A stretch of DNA of 64,000 nucleotides from Gnetum montanum (lineage: Eukaryota; Streptophyta; Gnetopsida; Gnetales; Gnetaceae): the NCBI GenBank assembly GCA_015680685.1, contig MNCI01030039.1:425717-489716 (forward strand), in the 5' to 3' direction. Shown piece by piece: positions 23,419-35,506 of this stretch. The position numbers were made by a program, and so were the translations under genes. The notes beneath the pieces are model-generated. The model ran no database searches. It was not told the origin of the DNA and saw nothing but the letters and a program-made list of their open reading frames with translations. The number at the start of each line of letters is the position of its first letter. Positions within the stretch are counted from its first letter, which is position 1.

Positions 23419-23723
23419 GAAGTTCATCAAAGTTTATCATGCTTTGTAATTTTTCCATGGTCATGAATGTATATCATGTAAGCTTTCTTCAATATACTAT
23501 TTATGTTTTGAACTTTGTAAATAGTCATGATCAATGTTAAGAAATAATGTCATTTAGCCTTACGATTTAGGTAGCACGTACATTTATTGGTTGATTTTCT
23601 TTATACAAGATTTCTAATAAATCTTTGTATTTGTGGCTTAGGCTTTGTAGTGTCGGGGGTGAAACCTTTTGCTTAAGATTGATATGTTCTGAGGCTTTTA
23701 TTTTCCCTAAATAAACATTTTAT
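23419..23723. repeat. Direct duplication, copy 2
   Basis: Partner of 21911-22205, about 1.5 kb further on and in the same orientation. No TG...CA ends or target duplications are evident. Confidence 0.85.
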
Positions 23724-24061
23724 TTTTATTGATATATGTATTATAGCAATTAATAAACCGAATGGTAATAACCTAGTTGAAATTTATTTGGTTAATAGAG
23801 ATCTAAATTGTCTTAGGAATATAATAAAATCTCAATTTTAGTTTCATAAAAAGAAAGTTATTTAAAGATCCTTGAGCTAAAATTGCAGCAAAGTATATAG
23901 TTCCCCAAACCTATATGCAAGGCATTATTCAAAACATTTTTGTTATTGTTGTCATGAAAATATTCCCTCATACCTTTGAGACATAACAATGGTACCCACC
24001 ATATATAAAATTTTTAAGAATTTTTCTTTATTTGGGTTTACTGCAAGAATTCATGGGACAA

Positions 24062-26113
24062 ATCTCAAAATTTTAATTACGTCTAGAGATAGAGATGCCA
24101 GGCTCAAGGTTGAAGAGATTAGCAGAGTTGAAGAGTACTAAATATAGTTCTTAGGTAGTAAAGATGCCAAGGAATTGTTATATAGGACTATCATGGATTC
24201 CATTGATGATCAGGAACAATTCCCCAGTGAGGTGCAGAAGTTGGAAAAAGTTAGGGACTTATGTTATGGAATTCCTGTTCTTCTACATCTCATAGGAATT
24301 CATCTTAGAGATAACAAAAGCTTAGAATGATACAACCAAATTATTGATGAATTGAAAAAGGAAGCTCTTACTTCTTATTCATGCCACTACAAGCCCAGCC
24401 CTAATATTTTACTATTTGTTTAAAAAATTGAATGTTAATTTCAAAATTGCAATTTTAGATATCTGCAGTGGTTTGTGCAAGCTTTGATTTTGTTGGATAA
24501 ACCAAAGTGACTAGGACATTGTTGGTTTGATAGTTGAAGAAAGCTTGTTGAAGAAGGATATGGTACAGAAAAGAAATGATCAAGTGATAGTTTATGATAT
24601 TTTGAAGGCAACAATTTCAAATGAGACCAACAAGTATTCTATCCAAAATAAAAATGTTTGAAAACCTTAACTTTCATCTCCCTAATTTCATTTCAAAGTA
24701 TCATTACTCTTACTATCTCTTCAAATGTCAGTCCCTTGTTCATCTATTTTCCTAAGTTTAAAATTTCAAAGCTTGGTCGATTGATATACTTGTTTGAAAT
24801 TTCATTTGTTTTATCTTCAAATGTTGGCAAACCATGTTTGTTGACCTAGGATCGCTGAGCATGGGGGGTTCTGCATTTTCATTCACAAGTTTAGAAGGCT
24901 TTACCAATCTCTCCAGTTTAGAATTGAGAAATTGCATTTGCCGTGACTCAAAGAGCTTCCATTTGGCATATGTTCATTAAGATGCATCAAAATCCTTATT
25001 ATATGCAATTGTTCAGAGCTTGTCAGTTTTCCTAGTGATTTGAGAAGTCTCATTTCCTTGAAGATGTTGTCCAGTTTTGGTTGTTCCAAATTGAAGGGTT
25101 TGTTGGATGGATGGAAAATGCCATAGCATTTTAAAAATATCTTCAAATCAACTATTACGATAACATGGGGTTCCTCAAAGATTTGGCCAAATAGGACTTG
25201 GCTGGAGGACTATCTTTTGTTAAAGCTATCAAGTGAAGGTGATGCTACTACTGATATGGTACCTTTTAAATTTTTGTCTACCTCATTCCTAAACAAACTT
25301 TGATTGACTATAGGCAAGGAGGAATTGAAGACATTGAAAGGTGATTTTGATAAGTTGTATAACCTTGAGGAGCTATTTTTATGTTCCAAATTTCAGACCC
25401 AGTTTCTAGTTCAACTATGCCAATATGCTAAAAATTTAAAGAAACTCCACATAGAAGATTGCTTTTTGGTTGAAGAGTTTACCTTGAAGTTAGTTTGTTG
25501 ACTAAGCTATGTACCTTGGATTTTTCTACTTGTCAGCAAATTTATCAAACAAGTGTTTTTCTAGAAACTATGCAACATTTGATAACTCTATCTACTTTAA
25601 AAGCAAGTGGCATGAGAGACTTCACACCTAAGTTGTGTGTTAGTTAGTCTAAAGGAGTTGGTGCTACAGAATTGCTTAGAGACTAGAGAACATACATAAG
25701 TTATCCAAATTGAAAACAATAGAGCTCAACAACTACACTCTTCTGAATACTCTGCCAAAATACATAGGCTAGTTTCCTAATTGGAGAAATTGCTTTTACA
25801 TAGTTGCACTAAGCTTAAGACTTGGCTAGAAAGCATAGTAATATTATCAACATTGTCAAGACTTAGCATTAGCAAAACTAGAATAAGCATCCTACCTAAT
25901 AGTTGTAGGAGTCTCATTAATTTGGTCAGCCTGGGCTTAAATAAAATTTCCATTGTGAATTTTCTATCTATGTTTTGTTATTTTCTTCAAAATCTAAGAT
26001 CATTAACTATATCTAATTGTGTTGAGTTGATAAGCCTATCGAGTGACCTTTCCAAGTTAACCAACTTAGAAAGGTTAATGTGTGAAAACATTAAGGTAAA
26101 AGCTCTGTCCTAA
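24062..26113 (+). pseudogene. NB-LRR disease-resistance gene relic
   Basis: An NB-ARC remnant reads LKILITSRDRDARLKVEEIS (about 24065-24130, like the RNBS-B SRD motif), then ELLYRTIMDSIDDQEQFPSE, CYGIPVLLHLIGIHLRD (about 24260-24310, like GLPLAL) and LVEEGYG. LRRs follow in several frames: SLEGFTNLSSLELRNC (about 24885), ILIICNCSELVSFPSDLRSL (about 25000-25060), LYNLEELFLCSKF (about 25350) and LINLVSLGLNKISI to LTNLERLMCENIKVKA (25910-26110). The LRR style, with C or N closing each strand, is that of plant intracellular receptors. The P-loop and the N-terminal TIR or coiled-coil domain are missing. Many stops make it non-functional. It lies 2.6 kb from the receptor kinase in the same orientation. 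Confidence 0.8.
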
Positions 26114-28124
26114 GGTTTCTTAAACTAAAGCACCTACAAATTAAGGTACGATGGTATGTACTCTGGTTATCCTATCTAGTTAGACAAGCTTAAATGTGGC
26201 AGCTTTCCCAAAGATGCCATGGACTTAATATTACACTTGAAACATCTTATACTACTTTTGATAGATGGCAACGATGCTATAATTTGCATAGTTTCCAATA
26301 ACAAAACTTTTTTATGAGGCTTTACATTTTTTATTTGAGATATGAAAAACCATTAGTAAACAATCTTGCAAATGGATTATTTGTTTCAAATTCTATCACA
26401 AATATTTTTCAAAGCACAATGTGTTTCTAACAAAAATATCTTACCATTGCATAATATATACTAAGATGACTTTTAATGCTCAACTTGTGTTCATTGATTT
26501 TCACATTACATTTATACAATTGCATTTAAGAGAGAACATAAATGGTCAACTCTTACAGGTAGTATTTACTTAAATGAACTAACTGAAGGAGTTCATATAT
26601 ATGATATTCTTGATGCATAATACTTCTATTCTAAATGTTATTTTTGTTTCTATAATAAGCCTATGTCCCCTTATGCTTTAGTTGACAAACTTTGAAGGTT
26701 TTGGAGATTGCACTTTACTTGACATAATTTGAAGGTTTCTGAGACTATTCTTGCACTTTGAGGTTGTCGACGATATGTAGGTTTTCTTACAAATCGTTGG
26801 TGGATGCTCAAAAGGTTTCTAAAGCTATTTTTGTTTATTAAACTATTTTTTTTGGGTTCATCATTAATTAGTAGAGCTTTAGTGTTTTCTTATAGATCCT
26901 TAGATCTACTAAAGTTGTCTTAATTATTTTATCCATTCCCTATAAGTTCACTCAATAATATGTAAGTATGCTTTACATTTTTAAGAGATTTTTGTCTTCT
27001 TTGTTTTACATATGAATTTCACTATGTAGAAACGTTGTTACTTGTACCAGATTGTAAATGTTGTTAATATGTGCCATATTGTTGGACTGTAAGGTTGATG
27101 TATGCTGTAGCTCCTAAATGTTTTGATATTTTATCTACAAGATTTTCAAGGTTTCAAGGTTGCTGCATTTGTTGTTTTAAGGTTGCTATTGTGTTCATAA
27201 TTTATTTTGCTAATTTATACTTGATAGTTATTCTTAACACTTTTTTGATAACTGTATCCATGTTTATGTTCAGTAAAGTTGCTAGATACTATCATATTGT
27301 AATTTTTAAAAAATTGTATAAATAATATTAAAATTAGTTAAGTGTGGATATATAGAGTATATAGTCGATACTTCTTAATTAATTGTTTTTTTCTAATCTA
27401 TTGAAATATTTTGAAAGCCAATAATTATAACACATAACATTTCTATTTTACATGTTCGAGACTAGTATAAAACTTCACCCATGATAACTCTATCCAATTT
27501 TGGTTAATGCAATGTGTTAGCTACTAGACCACTTAAACTAGTTTTGAAATTTTATATTTTCAAAAAGTGATTATTTTTTATGTAGGTTGCAACCCACTTG
27601 ATTGTTGTTGTATATTTGTTATCTTTTTGAATAATTGGAACCATAAAGATCTAACTAGCCTATTTGCTAGGTTTTGCTTTGATATATTTTTTTACATTCT
27701 TGATGCTTGATGAGATCTGAGTCTTCCATAGAAAATGTTATAGATGTCTTTGAAGAAGAGTCTTCTATGGAAAAATGATTAAAAATAACTAACTTGGACC
27801 CATTAAAATACTACTACCCTCTAATTATTCTTGATAATCAAGAAAAAAATAGAGTTATCCTCAAAAAAATTGAAGAGTTCTTCATCCTAATATTAGCATA
27901 TGTCAACTAAGAATATACTTCTATCAAAACTCAACAAACATTAAGCCTAGTAAATTGGTGTGCCTACCCTAAATCTATATCTCTCTTATGTGTTTTGAGT
28001 TGCAAGTATCCATTAACTTTTTGAAAATGGTGGTACTTTTCTCCTTGCAAACAAAGTTATTGAAGTCAATAAAACTCAAGATACGACAAAATTTCATGTC
28101 ATTGCTTTTCCAATAAATCAAATG
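26114..28124. other. AT-rich spacer
   Basis: No coding sequence could be supported. The first 150 bp may be further decayed LRR sequence of the NB-LRR relic. Confidence 0.5.
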
Positions 28125-28599
28125 ATGTAGCATCATTTTTCAAATGTATCAGTTGGCTATGATATCATAGATGCTATGTCACATCTACTATAACATAGTT
28201 ATGTTTATGCATCCTCATATATAGCTAGATGCATCGACACATCCTCAACAACAATGCCAATGATGAGCAACAAGTATCCTGTATGCCCAACCATTTGAAT
28301 CACAAGAATTCATGTGTAATCTAGTCAAAATTTTTAGATAGGACTAGTGTAGTATCTAGATCAGTAAGTATTGATCACAGGTCATTATCTTATTACTTGA
28401 AGTAGTCATAGCTTTATCATATATGGTTTAGTCCAAAGTATAGCATATGATTATTGATGTTGTGTGGCTATGGTTAAGTTATATGAAAACATGAAAATTA
28501 ATTATTTAATTAAACTAATTAAGAATAAGAAGATAAATCCTAAACTATTATAAGGAAAATGAATGTCCATTTCCTACTTGCCATACACATCCTACACTA
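28125..28599. repeat. Chimeric LTR fragments left of the nested complex
   Basis: 28125-28205 is the start of a plus-strand LTR (TGATGTAGCATCATTTTTCA, compare 42198 and 43705). 28230-28260 is a minus-strand primer-binding site (TTGGCATTGTTGTTGAGG). 28261-28599 is the 3' half of a minus-strand LTR beginning TGATGAGCAAC on the plus strand. Such a head-to-head join of two LTR pieces needs at least two rearrangements or insertions. Confidence 0.6.
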
Positions 28600-28784
28600 T
28601 GATGAAGTATCATTTGTCAAGTGTATTAGTAAGTTGTGAGACCATAAATGCTATATCATAGATGCTACATCGTATTTTCTATAACTTAGCTATGCTAACA
28701 TATCTTCATTGCCATAGTCATATGTATTAATGCATATATGTCGATGTAGTGTCCTTATTAATAATTAGTGAGTGATAGTAGCAT

Positions 28785-29591
28785 TGATGAGTGATGAGGT
28801 ACCCCTATGTCCAACCATATGAATCACTAAGGCATTACATGTGATCTAGTCAAATTCCATGGACCTATAGTTATCTAATGTGCTAGCTCTTCTAGGAAGT
28901 GAAATGGGTGTTGAAAACATTTGTTGTCTTCCCAATTACACTTGTGAGGTTCAAAGGTATGGTTTAAGTGTAATTGAGGTATATGATTTTTCTTACTTTA
29001 TATTTTATAGATTTGGTCATGTACAACAAGAACGAAGAGTAGAGTAAATCTAATTCATTATTATCTATCTAGCCTAACACAAGTAACTGTTCCACTTTCC
29101 AAAACACATCCTAAACACATATAGCACTGTTGGGCTACCAAACGTTAAGCGTTGCTGGGTTACCAAGTACTATATGAATGCTCAAAGTGCTTGTTCTTGT
29201 GTTTATTAACAATTGGAAATAAATTGCTTAATTCAAATGCATTAAAGTAAAGAGCAAGAAAGTAAAATGCATTAAAGAAAACATTAAGCTATTCTTAGTG
29301 CTACAAGGATTATCAAAAGAGTTTGTTTTATTCCTATTACACTGCTACGCTTAGGTACATTAGTGCTTGAACAAAGAACTATACATACTTAGACTTCTTC
29401 TGTGGGAACTTAGAAAATATTCTAACTCTAAGGAAAAGAAATGATTAAAGATTTGCTACTTTGACTAGAAAATGATCAAAAATTAACTTACAAAAACTAG
29501 AGCCCAAGCATGGTATTTATTGCCTTGGGGTATACATCCCAACGTTGGATCCAAGCCCTGATGTGGCATACACGGCGTTGGTGGTTCATCA
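28785..29591 (-). repeat. 3' LTR of nested element
   Basis: Plus-strand edges are TGATGAGTGATGAGG and GGTGGTTCATCA. An inverted TATA-like TATTTATTGCC lies near 29514. The right side abuts the polypurine tract. Confidence 0.88.
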
Positions 29592-30778
29592 CACCCCCAC
29601 AACTAAATGAAAACTCATCCTTGAGTGAAGAAGAGAAGGAAAAAGTTCTTTACAACACAACATATTGCATAGATATGAGATTCTTTCAAATTAACTCAAA
29701 TGAAACAAACAGACTCTGAGTGCCCAAGTATATGGAATTACAATTTTTACAACATTGGATGTTCATGATAAGAAAAGTGAACACCCTGGAGAACATTGAC
29801 ATTCAACACCTCTTGGTAGCAGAAGAATGAGAGAGAGAGAGAGAAGAGATCTAATGATCATGAATGATCTTCATTATGTGGTACTAATGCATCAACCTTA
29901 GTAAAGATAATCTTGCTTCTAGTCCTTGCTTTCCACTGCAATCATAACAAATTTATTAATTAGTATGCAATGTGTAACACATAACAGTTAAATGCCTTGT
30001 CTTGTTGATGGTTACAGTTAGGATAAGTTGTGATTGTGGTTGATTGGTTCCTTTAGTTGTGTTAGTAGGAAGGCCAAAAAATAAGGTAAATTAGATAAGC
30101 GGTCCATGAATTTTGAAAAAGTTCAACACAAGGAAATAGCTGAAGAGGGTATAAGAATTCACAGTAGTAAAAAGATGGATTCACTAAAAACTATTGTAAA
30201 GATGTGTACAATTAGATGTCATTGATTGGGTAAAAAAAAATTTGATTATAAGAGTGTCTAAGGGTAAAGAACTTAACTAACAAAACCAAAAGATATGCAA
30301 GTGGATCCTCGCCGAAGTAGGCACATGTCTTTTATGCCCTTGCATAACTTCAAACTAAAGAGTTTGTGGGCTCCATGGATGATTCATGGTTATGGAAGGT
30401 TAAGTACAAAAACCTAAAAGAAACTAAGAATTTTGACACATCAAACCAAAACATGAAATTGATGATGAGGTGAAACATGGAAAGCATAGATGGATGAGAG
30501 AGAAAGTGGAATGGAGTTCTTAATTATGGTCACATGAAGTTCCTTGTGGATTTTGTGGTTAAGTGAATTGATAAAATCCATCCTTAGTCCAGACCAAAAC
30601 CAACCATGTTTAGTGACTTCGCATCAACATTCTAATATTAATCCATCCCCTAGGACACAAGAGTGTTCCCAGAGAATAACCACCATTCCAAATTAGAGAA
30701 GAAGTAGGAAGTGAGGAAGGGCTTAGTTAGAGGAGAATAGTCCCATAACTAGTGCTTGTAGCCAATCTATTCTATCTA

Positions 30779-31020
30779 AGGGGTGTGCTTTGAATTCCCA
30801 TTGTTTTTTTCTTGAAATGGAAACCACACCATGCAAAAACATGTATTTATTTTGTCCAAGGGGTGTGCTTTGAATCCTCATCTTTTCTCTTCTTTTTTTT
30901 ATTTTCTTGATGAGAACCACACCATGCAAGGACATATGCATTTATTTTTTAAGGGTTGTGCTTTGAATTCCCATATTTTTTTTTGTCTTTCTAATGAGAA
31001 CCACACCATGCAAGGACTAA
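30779..31020 (-). repeat. Three tandem copies of an 80-90 bp unit
   Basis: Each unit runs from GGGGTGTGCTTTGAATTCCC or a near variant, through a T-rich stretch, to GAACCACACCATGCAAGGAC. Units start at about 30780, 30860 and 30952. Related single copies occur near 54405 and, inverted, near 14200-14050, in the 3' regions of gag-only elements. Confidence 0.85.
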
Positions 31021-31439
31021 TTTAACTTCCTTTTATTGGATGACACAGAACAGTAAGAAATTCATGGAAACACACATGCACCAAAGTAAATAGAAAAACA
31101 TAAAGAATACTGAATCCCCTGGAAGCCACATCCTATTCAAACCTTTGAATCCTACTCAATTCTAGAAACTACCAAAGTTACAAATTTATGAAAGTTTTAT
31201 TAATGAAAAAGGGACTGCACGTTTCCAAAACAAGGGAAACCATAGAGTTTGTGGATGGGTGGATGCTATGGACTCACTGCCTATTGCATGAAAAGAAACC
31301 ATGTCCTAATCATTCATAATGAAACTCAAAGCTAGAAATTAGACACCAACAATCAAATAAAAGCAATACATATCACCATCAAGTAATGCATTACCAATGT
31401 ACCTAGCACCTATTAAGAAAAAGTTGTCTCAGGCCATAG

Positions 31440-33110
31440 TTGATCAGCATTAGAGACATACCAACAAACCAGGCCATCGGTGCACACCTTATAGAGGTGT
31501 TCATTGATCTTCATGAAGTGCTTTACCTAGTAAAGAAACTGCTAATTTTTCAAATGATCCAACTCTTGTGGCATCTCCTAAGTGAGAAGATAGGTGAGAA
31601 TGTTATCATATCATTTTGGATCATTGGGCATTTTTTCAATTATAGTCCTAGTAAAGAGAATTTCATTAGGAAACATGTTACAGAGTGGGATTTCTTCCTC
31701 TTTGTTGTCCCATCACAACCAAGACAAGTGACTGATGACCACATTCTTAGTGCCCTTTTGATCTACCATTGTAAGATCGAATTCTTGCAAGATCACCAGC
31801 CACCGTTTGACATGGGGGCTCACTATTGGCTTTTTCATTAGGAAGTGGATGACACTATGATTTGTGTGCACAAACACCTCATATCCAACCACATAATGCT
31901 TAAAATTCTCTAGAGCAAACATCACTGCCATGAATTCTTTCTCTATAGTGGTGTAGTTTAGTTGTGCTCCCCATAATTTAATGCATCTGTCATGATGTGT
32001 AGGATTGGAGTTTCTACAAGCTTTTCTTTTAGTTACTAGAATGATTTCTCACATTCTACAGTCCAAACAAAGGGAGCATCTTTCTTTGTTAGCTCAACCA
32101 ATGGTTTTGTAATCTTGAAGAAATTATCTACAAATTATCAGTAGTAGCTAGTATGTCGAAGAAATGACCGAACATCTTTAACTATTTCTAGATGGTAGGT
32201 TATTCCTTGGATGACCCTTATTTTTTCAAGGTCCACCTCAATTCCTGCTTGTGAGATTCTATGCCCCAGTACAATGCCTTCCTAGACCATGAGATGACTC
32301 TTCTGCCATTTGAGCAAGCAAGTTGGTTTTGACACATTGTTTCAGCGCTTGCTCAAGGTGGTCTAGGGCTTACTCAAATGTAGTTCCATAGGTGGAGAAG
32401 TTATCCATGAAAACTTCCACATCACTACTGATCTACTATTGAGAAATGCTTAGGACCAGGCATTAGAATGCGGTAGGAGCATTGCATAGATCAAACAACA
32501 TCTTGTGATATGCAAAAGTTACCTAGGGACTTATAAATGTTTTCTTTTCCTATTCTTCTAGTGCAATTTGAATTTGGTTATAGCCACTATAACCATCTAG
32601 AACACTATAGTAGTAATGCATGGATATTGTGTCGAGCACCTAGTCAACAAATGGCAATGGAAAGTGATCCTTGAATGTTACCATGTTTAGCAACTTGAAA
32701 TCAATGCAGACCCACCACTTGCCATCTTTCTTTGGTACAATTATAAGTGGACTAACCCACTCACTATCTACAATGGAATAGATGAACCCTACCTTGAGGA
32801 GTTGCTCGATTTCCTCGATGATTTGCTTCAATTTGGGGTTCAACCATCTCTGTGGCTATCATTTTGGCTTCATGGCCAAGTTGGTGTAGATGCAATGATG
32901 GAATATCCTAGGATCAATCCTTATGAGTTTAGGATATGACCAAGAAAAAGCTACTGACCATCTTTCAACTACTTTTAATAGCATCTTTTTCTATGCTGAA
33001 GCAAGTTTTGCATTGATTATAACCAACTTCCCATTTTTCAAAAATACATATTCCATTCCAACCAGTAACATTTTCAGCTCAAGGGGCTCTTGTTTGAATC
33101 TAATGGGTAG
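31440..33110 (-). pseudogene. RT and RNase H of nested element, catalytically damaged
   Basis: Minus strand: an RT N-terminal part WVSPLIIVPKKDGKWWVCID and DHFPLPFVD (about 32770-32645), a palm part VLDGYSGYNQIQIALEE (about 32600), MLFDLCNAPTAF (about 32490), and VEVFMDNFSTYGTTF (about 32420), where the FMDD-type catalytic pair reads FMDN. RNase H follows with FKHYVVGYEVFVHTNHSVIH (31895) and RWLVILQEFDLTMVDQKG to about 31713. A linker resembling the pre-integrase region runs to about 31440 (HLYKVCTDGLVCWYV). Stops are frequent. It resembles non-chromodomain plant Ty3/gypsy RTs. The region between Gag and RT, where protease belongs, is gone, and no integrase follows. Confidence 0.82.
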
Positions 33111-33123
33111 TTAGTTTTGACAA

Positions 33124-34530
33124 TCACCCTTGGGGATAGACATCAAAGGTTTTCCTCATTTCATTATGAAGTCTGTCTACAATGTGGCAAAGTTGAACCA
33201 ACTGAGAATAACCATGGCTAGGACATTTGTGCATTAAGGCATAGTATTGGCCAATGGTAGCATCCAAGCTTTTGTGTCTTCCTTGTTTCCACCCTTGAAT
33301 TTTCTTCCTTAAGTTGGACAGTCTAGAGTACATTTGATACTTATCATTGAACAAATCAAGCATGGTACTTCATCATTTGATAGATTCTAGATCTAAGGAC
33401 CAATACCAATTTTTTGCTTGTTTAATAAGTGTCCTAGGGAACAACTTCAATTTTTATCACTCATTCTCTATATTTTGTAAGGCACATGCATCTTGGAAAG
33501 CTTGAAGATGATTCTATGGATCAAAGTTATATCCTCCTTCAAATTGAGAAATATTATTCATATCTAACTGTTTGATCTGACTATCCTTCACATACCTTGT
33601 TGGTATTCTGATTGCCTCTGCAATGTTAAGCATACTTTAGGTAAATAGAGGCTCATGAAGGCCTTGATCATGGTGCCTATAATGCCCTCTATTTCCCCTT
33701 CATTCATGGTGATGTGCCTCTCTTAAACATCTGCACCCTTGATCTTGTCTATCTCAATAGTTTCTTTTGTTATTTTGGACTTGTCAATCGTTTCGTTCAT
33801 TTTAATTACCTTCATCATAGTCTTGCCTTTTGTAGTCATGGTTAGAGCCAAAAGAAGAAGATCATGAAAAAGGAAAAGAGAAAGGAGAACCAGCATCATC
33901 ATGGTGCCTACTATTGCCTCTTTGATAATCACAACCATGATCATGATCATTCTTCTTATCTACATTCCTATCTTGACTTGCCCCTCTAGATCCTTCTTTG
34001 TCATTAGATCCCTTATTACTAAAATCAGTATTATGGACTATGGAGTGTAGATTGTGATTTTAACCTCCACCACTGAAGTCAAAGAGAGGAGTTTCATTGA
34101 ATGAAAAACCCCTAGAGAAGGGTTCCCCACTAGCTTGTTGGTACAATAGGAATGGAGAATCATTAAAGCTTTTTTTTCTTTGAAAATTCATAGTATTTTT
34201 CTAGTTGCCAATCCCATAGATGTTATGCTTCAATGGGATGGTAATTCCTAGCATCTACATCTTCCACAAGATACTCCCCATGGTGCTCTTGAAGACCACA
34301 TCATGCAAGCATTTGATAGAGCATTGTAGGAGTAGCATGATTGGGTGGCAACACAATGTTGCCCTCCATGTCACACCACTACAACTATTCATCCTAGTGT
34401 ATGATGAAGATGAATTTTAGTACATACTCATTAGGATGAGTATATATAATTTGATATTTTTGAGGCTTTGGCAGATTAACTCTATTATTCTTGGGTGGAG
34501 AAGCACTCTTTTGAGAAGAAGACATTTTCA
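33124..34530 (-). pseudogene. Gag of nested RT-bearing element
   Basis: The start is near 34530 (MSSSQKSASPPKNNRVNLPK), then IIYTHPNEYVLKF (about 34450-34410), a motif also seen in the right-end element at 63150. An Asp/Lys-rich middle follows, then the Retrotrans_gag core in one open stretch 33363-33124 with MLDLFNDKYQMYSRLSNLRK and YYALMHKCPSHGYSQLVQL. The frame stops soon after VYPQG, and RT-like sequence begins almost at once, so the zinc-knuckle and protease parts are deleted. Confidence 0.78.
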
Positions 34531-34685
34531 GTTAGCGAATAAAAATCACAATGTGCTCTGAGAATTTGTTGTAGTAATTGTGAAATAAGATATGACTTTA
34601 AGGTTCACTCAAATGATTTAAATATAGTTCACTAGGTCTTAGATAGTGCATAAAACAACAAAAAGGTCCCTGGCAACTACACCAA

Positions 34686-35506
34686 TGATGAGTTGCGAGG
34701 TGCCCCTATGCCCAACCATATGAATCACTAAGGCATTACGCATGATCTGGTTGAATTCTATGGACCTATACTTATCTAATGCACTAGCTCTTCTAGGAAG
34801 TGAAATGGACATTGGGAACATTTGTTGTCTTCCTAATTACACTGGTGAGGTTCAAGGGTAAGGTTTAAGTGTAATTGAGGTATATGATTTTTCTCACTTT
34901 ATATTTTATGAATTTGGTCACCTACAACAAGAATGAAGAGTAGAGTAAATCTAATTTTTTATTATCTATCTAGCCTAATATAAGTAACCGCCCCACTTTC
35001 CCAAACACATCCTAAACACATATAGCACTATTGGGCTACCAAACGTTAAGTGTTGCTAGGTTACCAAGTACTATATGAATGCTGAAAGTGGTTGTGCTTC
35101 TGTTCATTAACAACTAGAAATAAATTGTTTAATTCAAATTCATTAAAGTAAATAGAAAGAAAGTAAAATTCATTAAAGAAAATATTAAGCTATTCTTAGT
35201 GCTACAAGGATTGTTAAAAGAGTTTGTTTTATTCCTGTCACACTGCTATGCTCAGGTACATCAATGCTTGAACAAAGAACTGTACACACTTAGACTCCTT
35301 CTACGGGCACTCAGAAAATATTCTAACTTTGAGGAAAAAATGGTAAAAGCTTTGCTACTCTGACTAGAAAATGACCAAAAACTAATTTACAAAAACTAGA
35401 GCCTAGGCATGGTATTTATAGCCTTGGGGTATATACCCCGATGTCGGATCCAAGCCTCAATGTCACATATGCAACGTTGCAACCAACATCAAATGGTAGT
35501 TCATTA
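34686..35506 (-). repeat. 5' LTR of nested element
   Basis: Plus-strand edges are TGATGAGTTGCGAGG and GGTAGTTCATTA. Inverted TATA TATTTATAGCC lies near 35415. It aligns end to end with 28785-29591. Confidence 0.88.

Larger units (their letters stand above)
21530..24061. other. Spacer with two duplications between receptor kinase and NB-LRR relic
   Basis: No gene seen. It holds a direct duplication of about 305 bp and a 104-bp-offset tandem duplication, listed separately. Otherwise it is AT-rich. Confidence 0.6.

Noticed and set aside
21911-23723. Small LTR (TRIM) element formed by the 305-bp repeats
   Set aside because: The repeats lack TG...CA ends, a primer-binding site and target duplications.
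27071-27325. Hydrophobic 84-residue frame
   Set aside because: AT-rich random sequence; no homologous copy and no start context.
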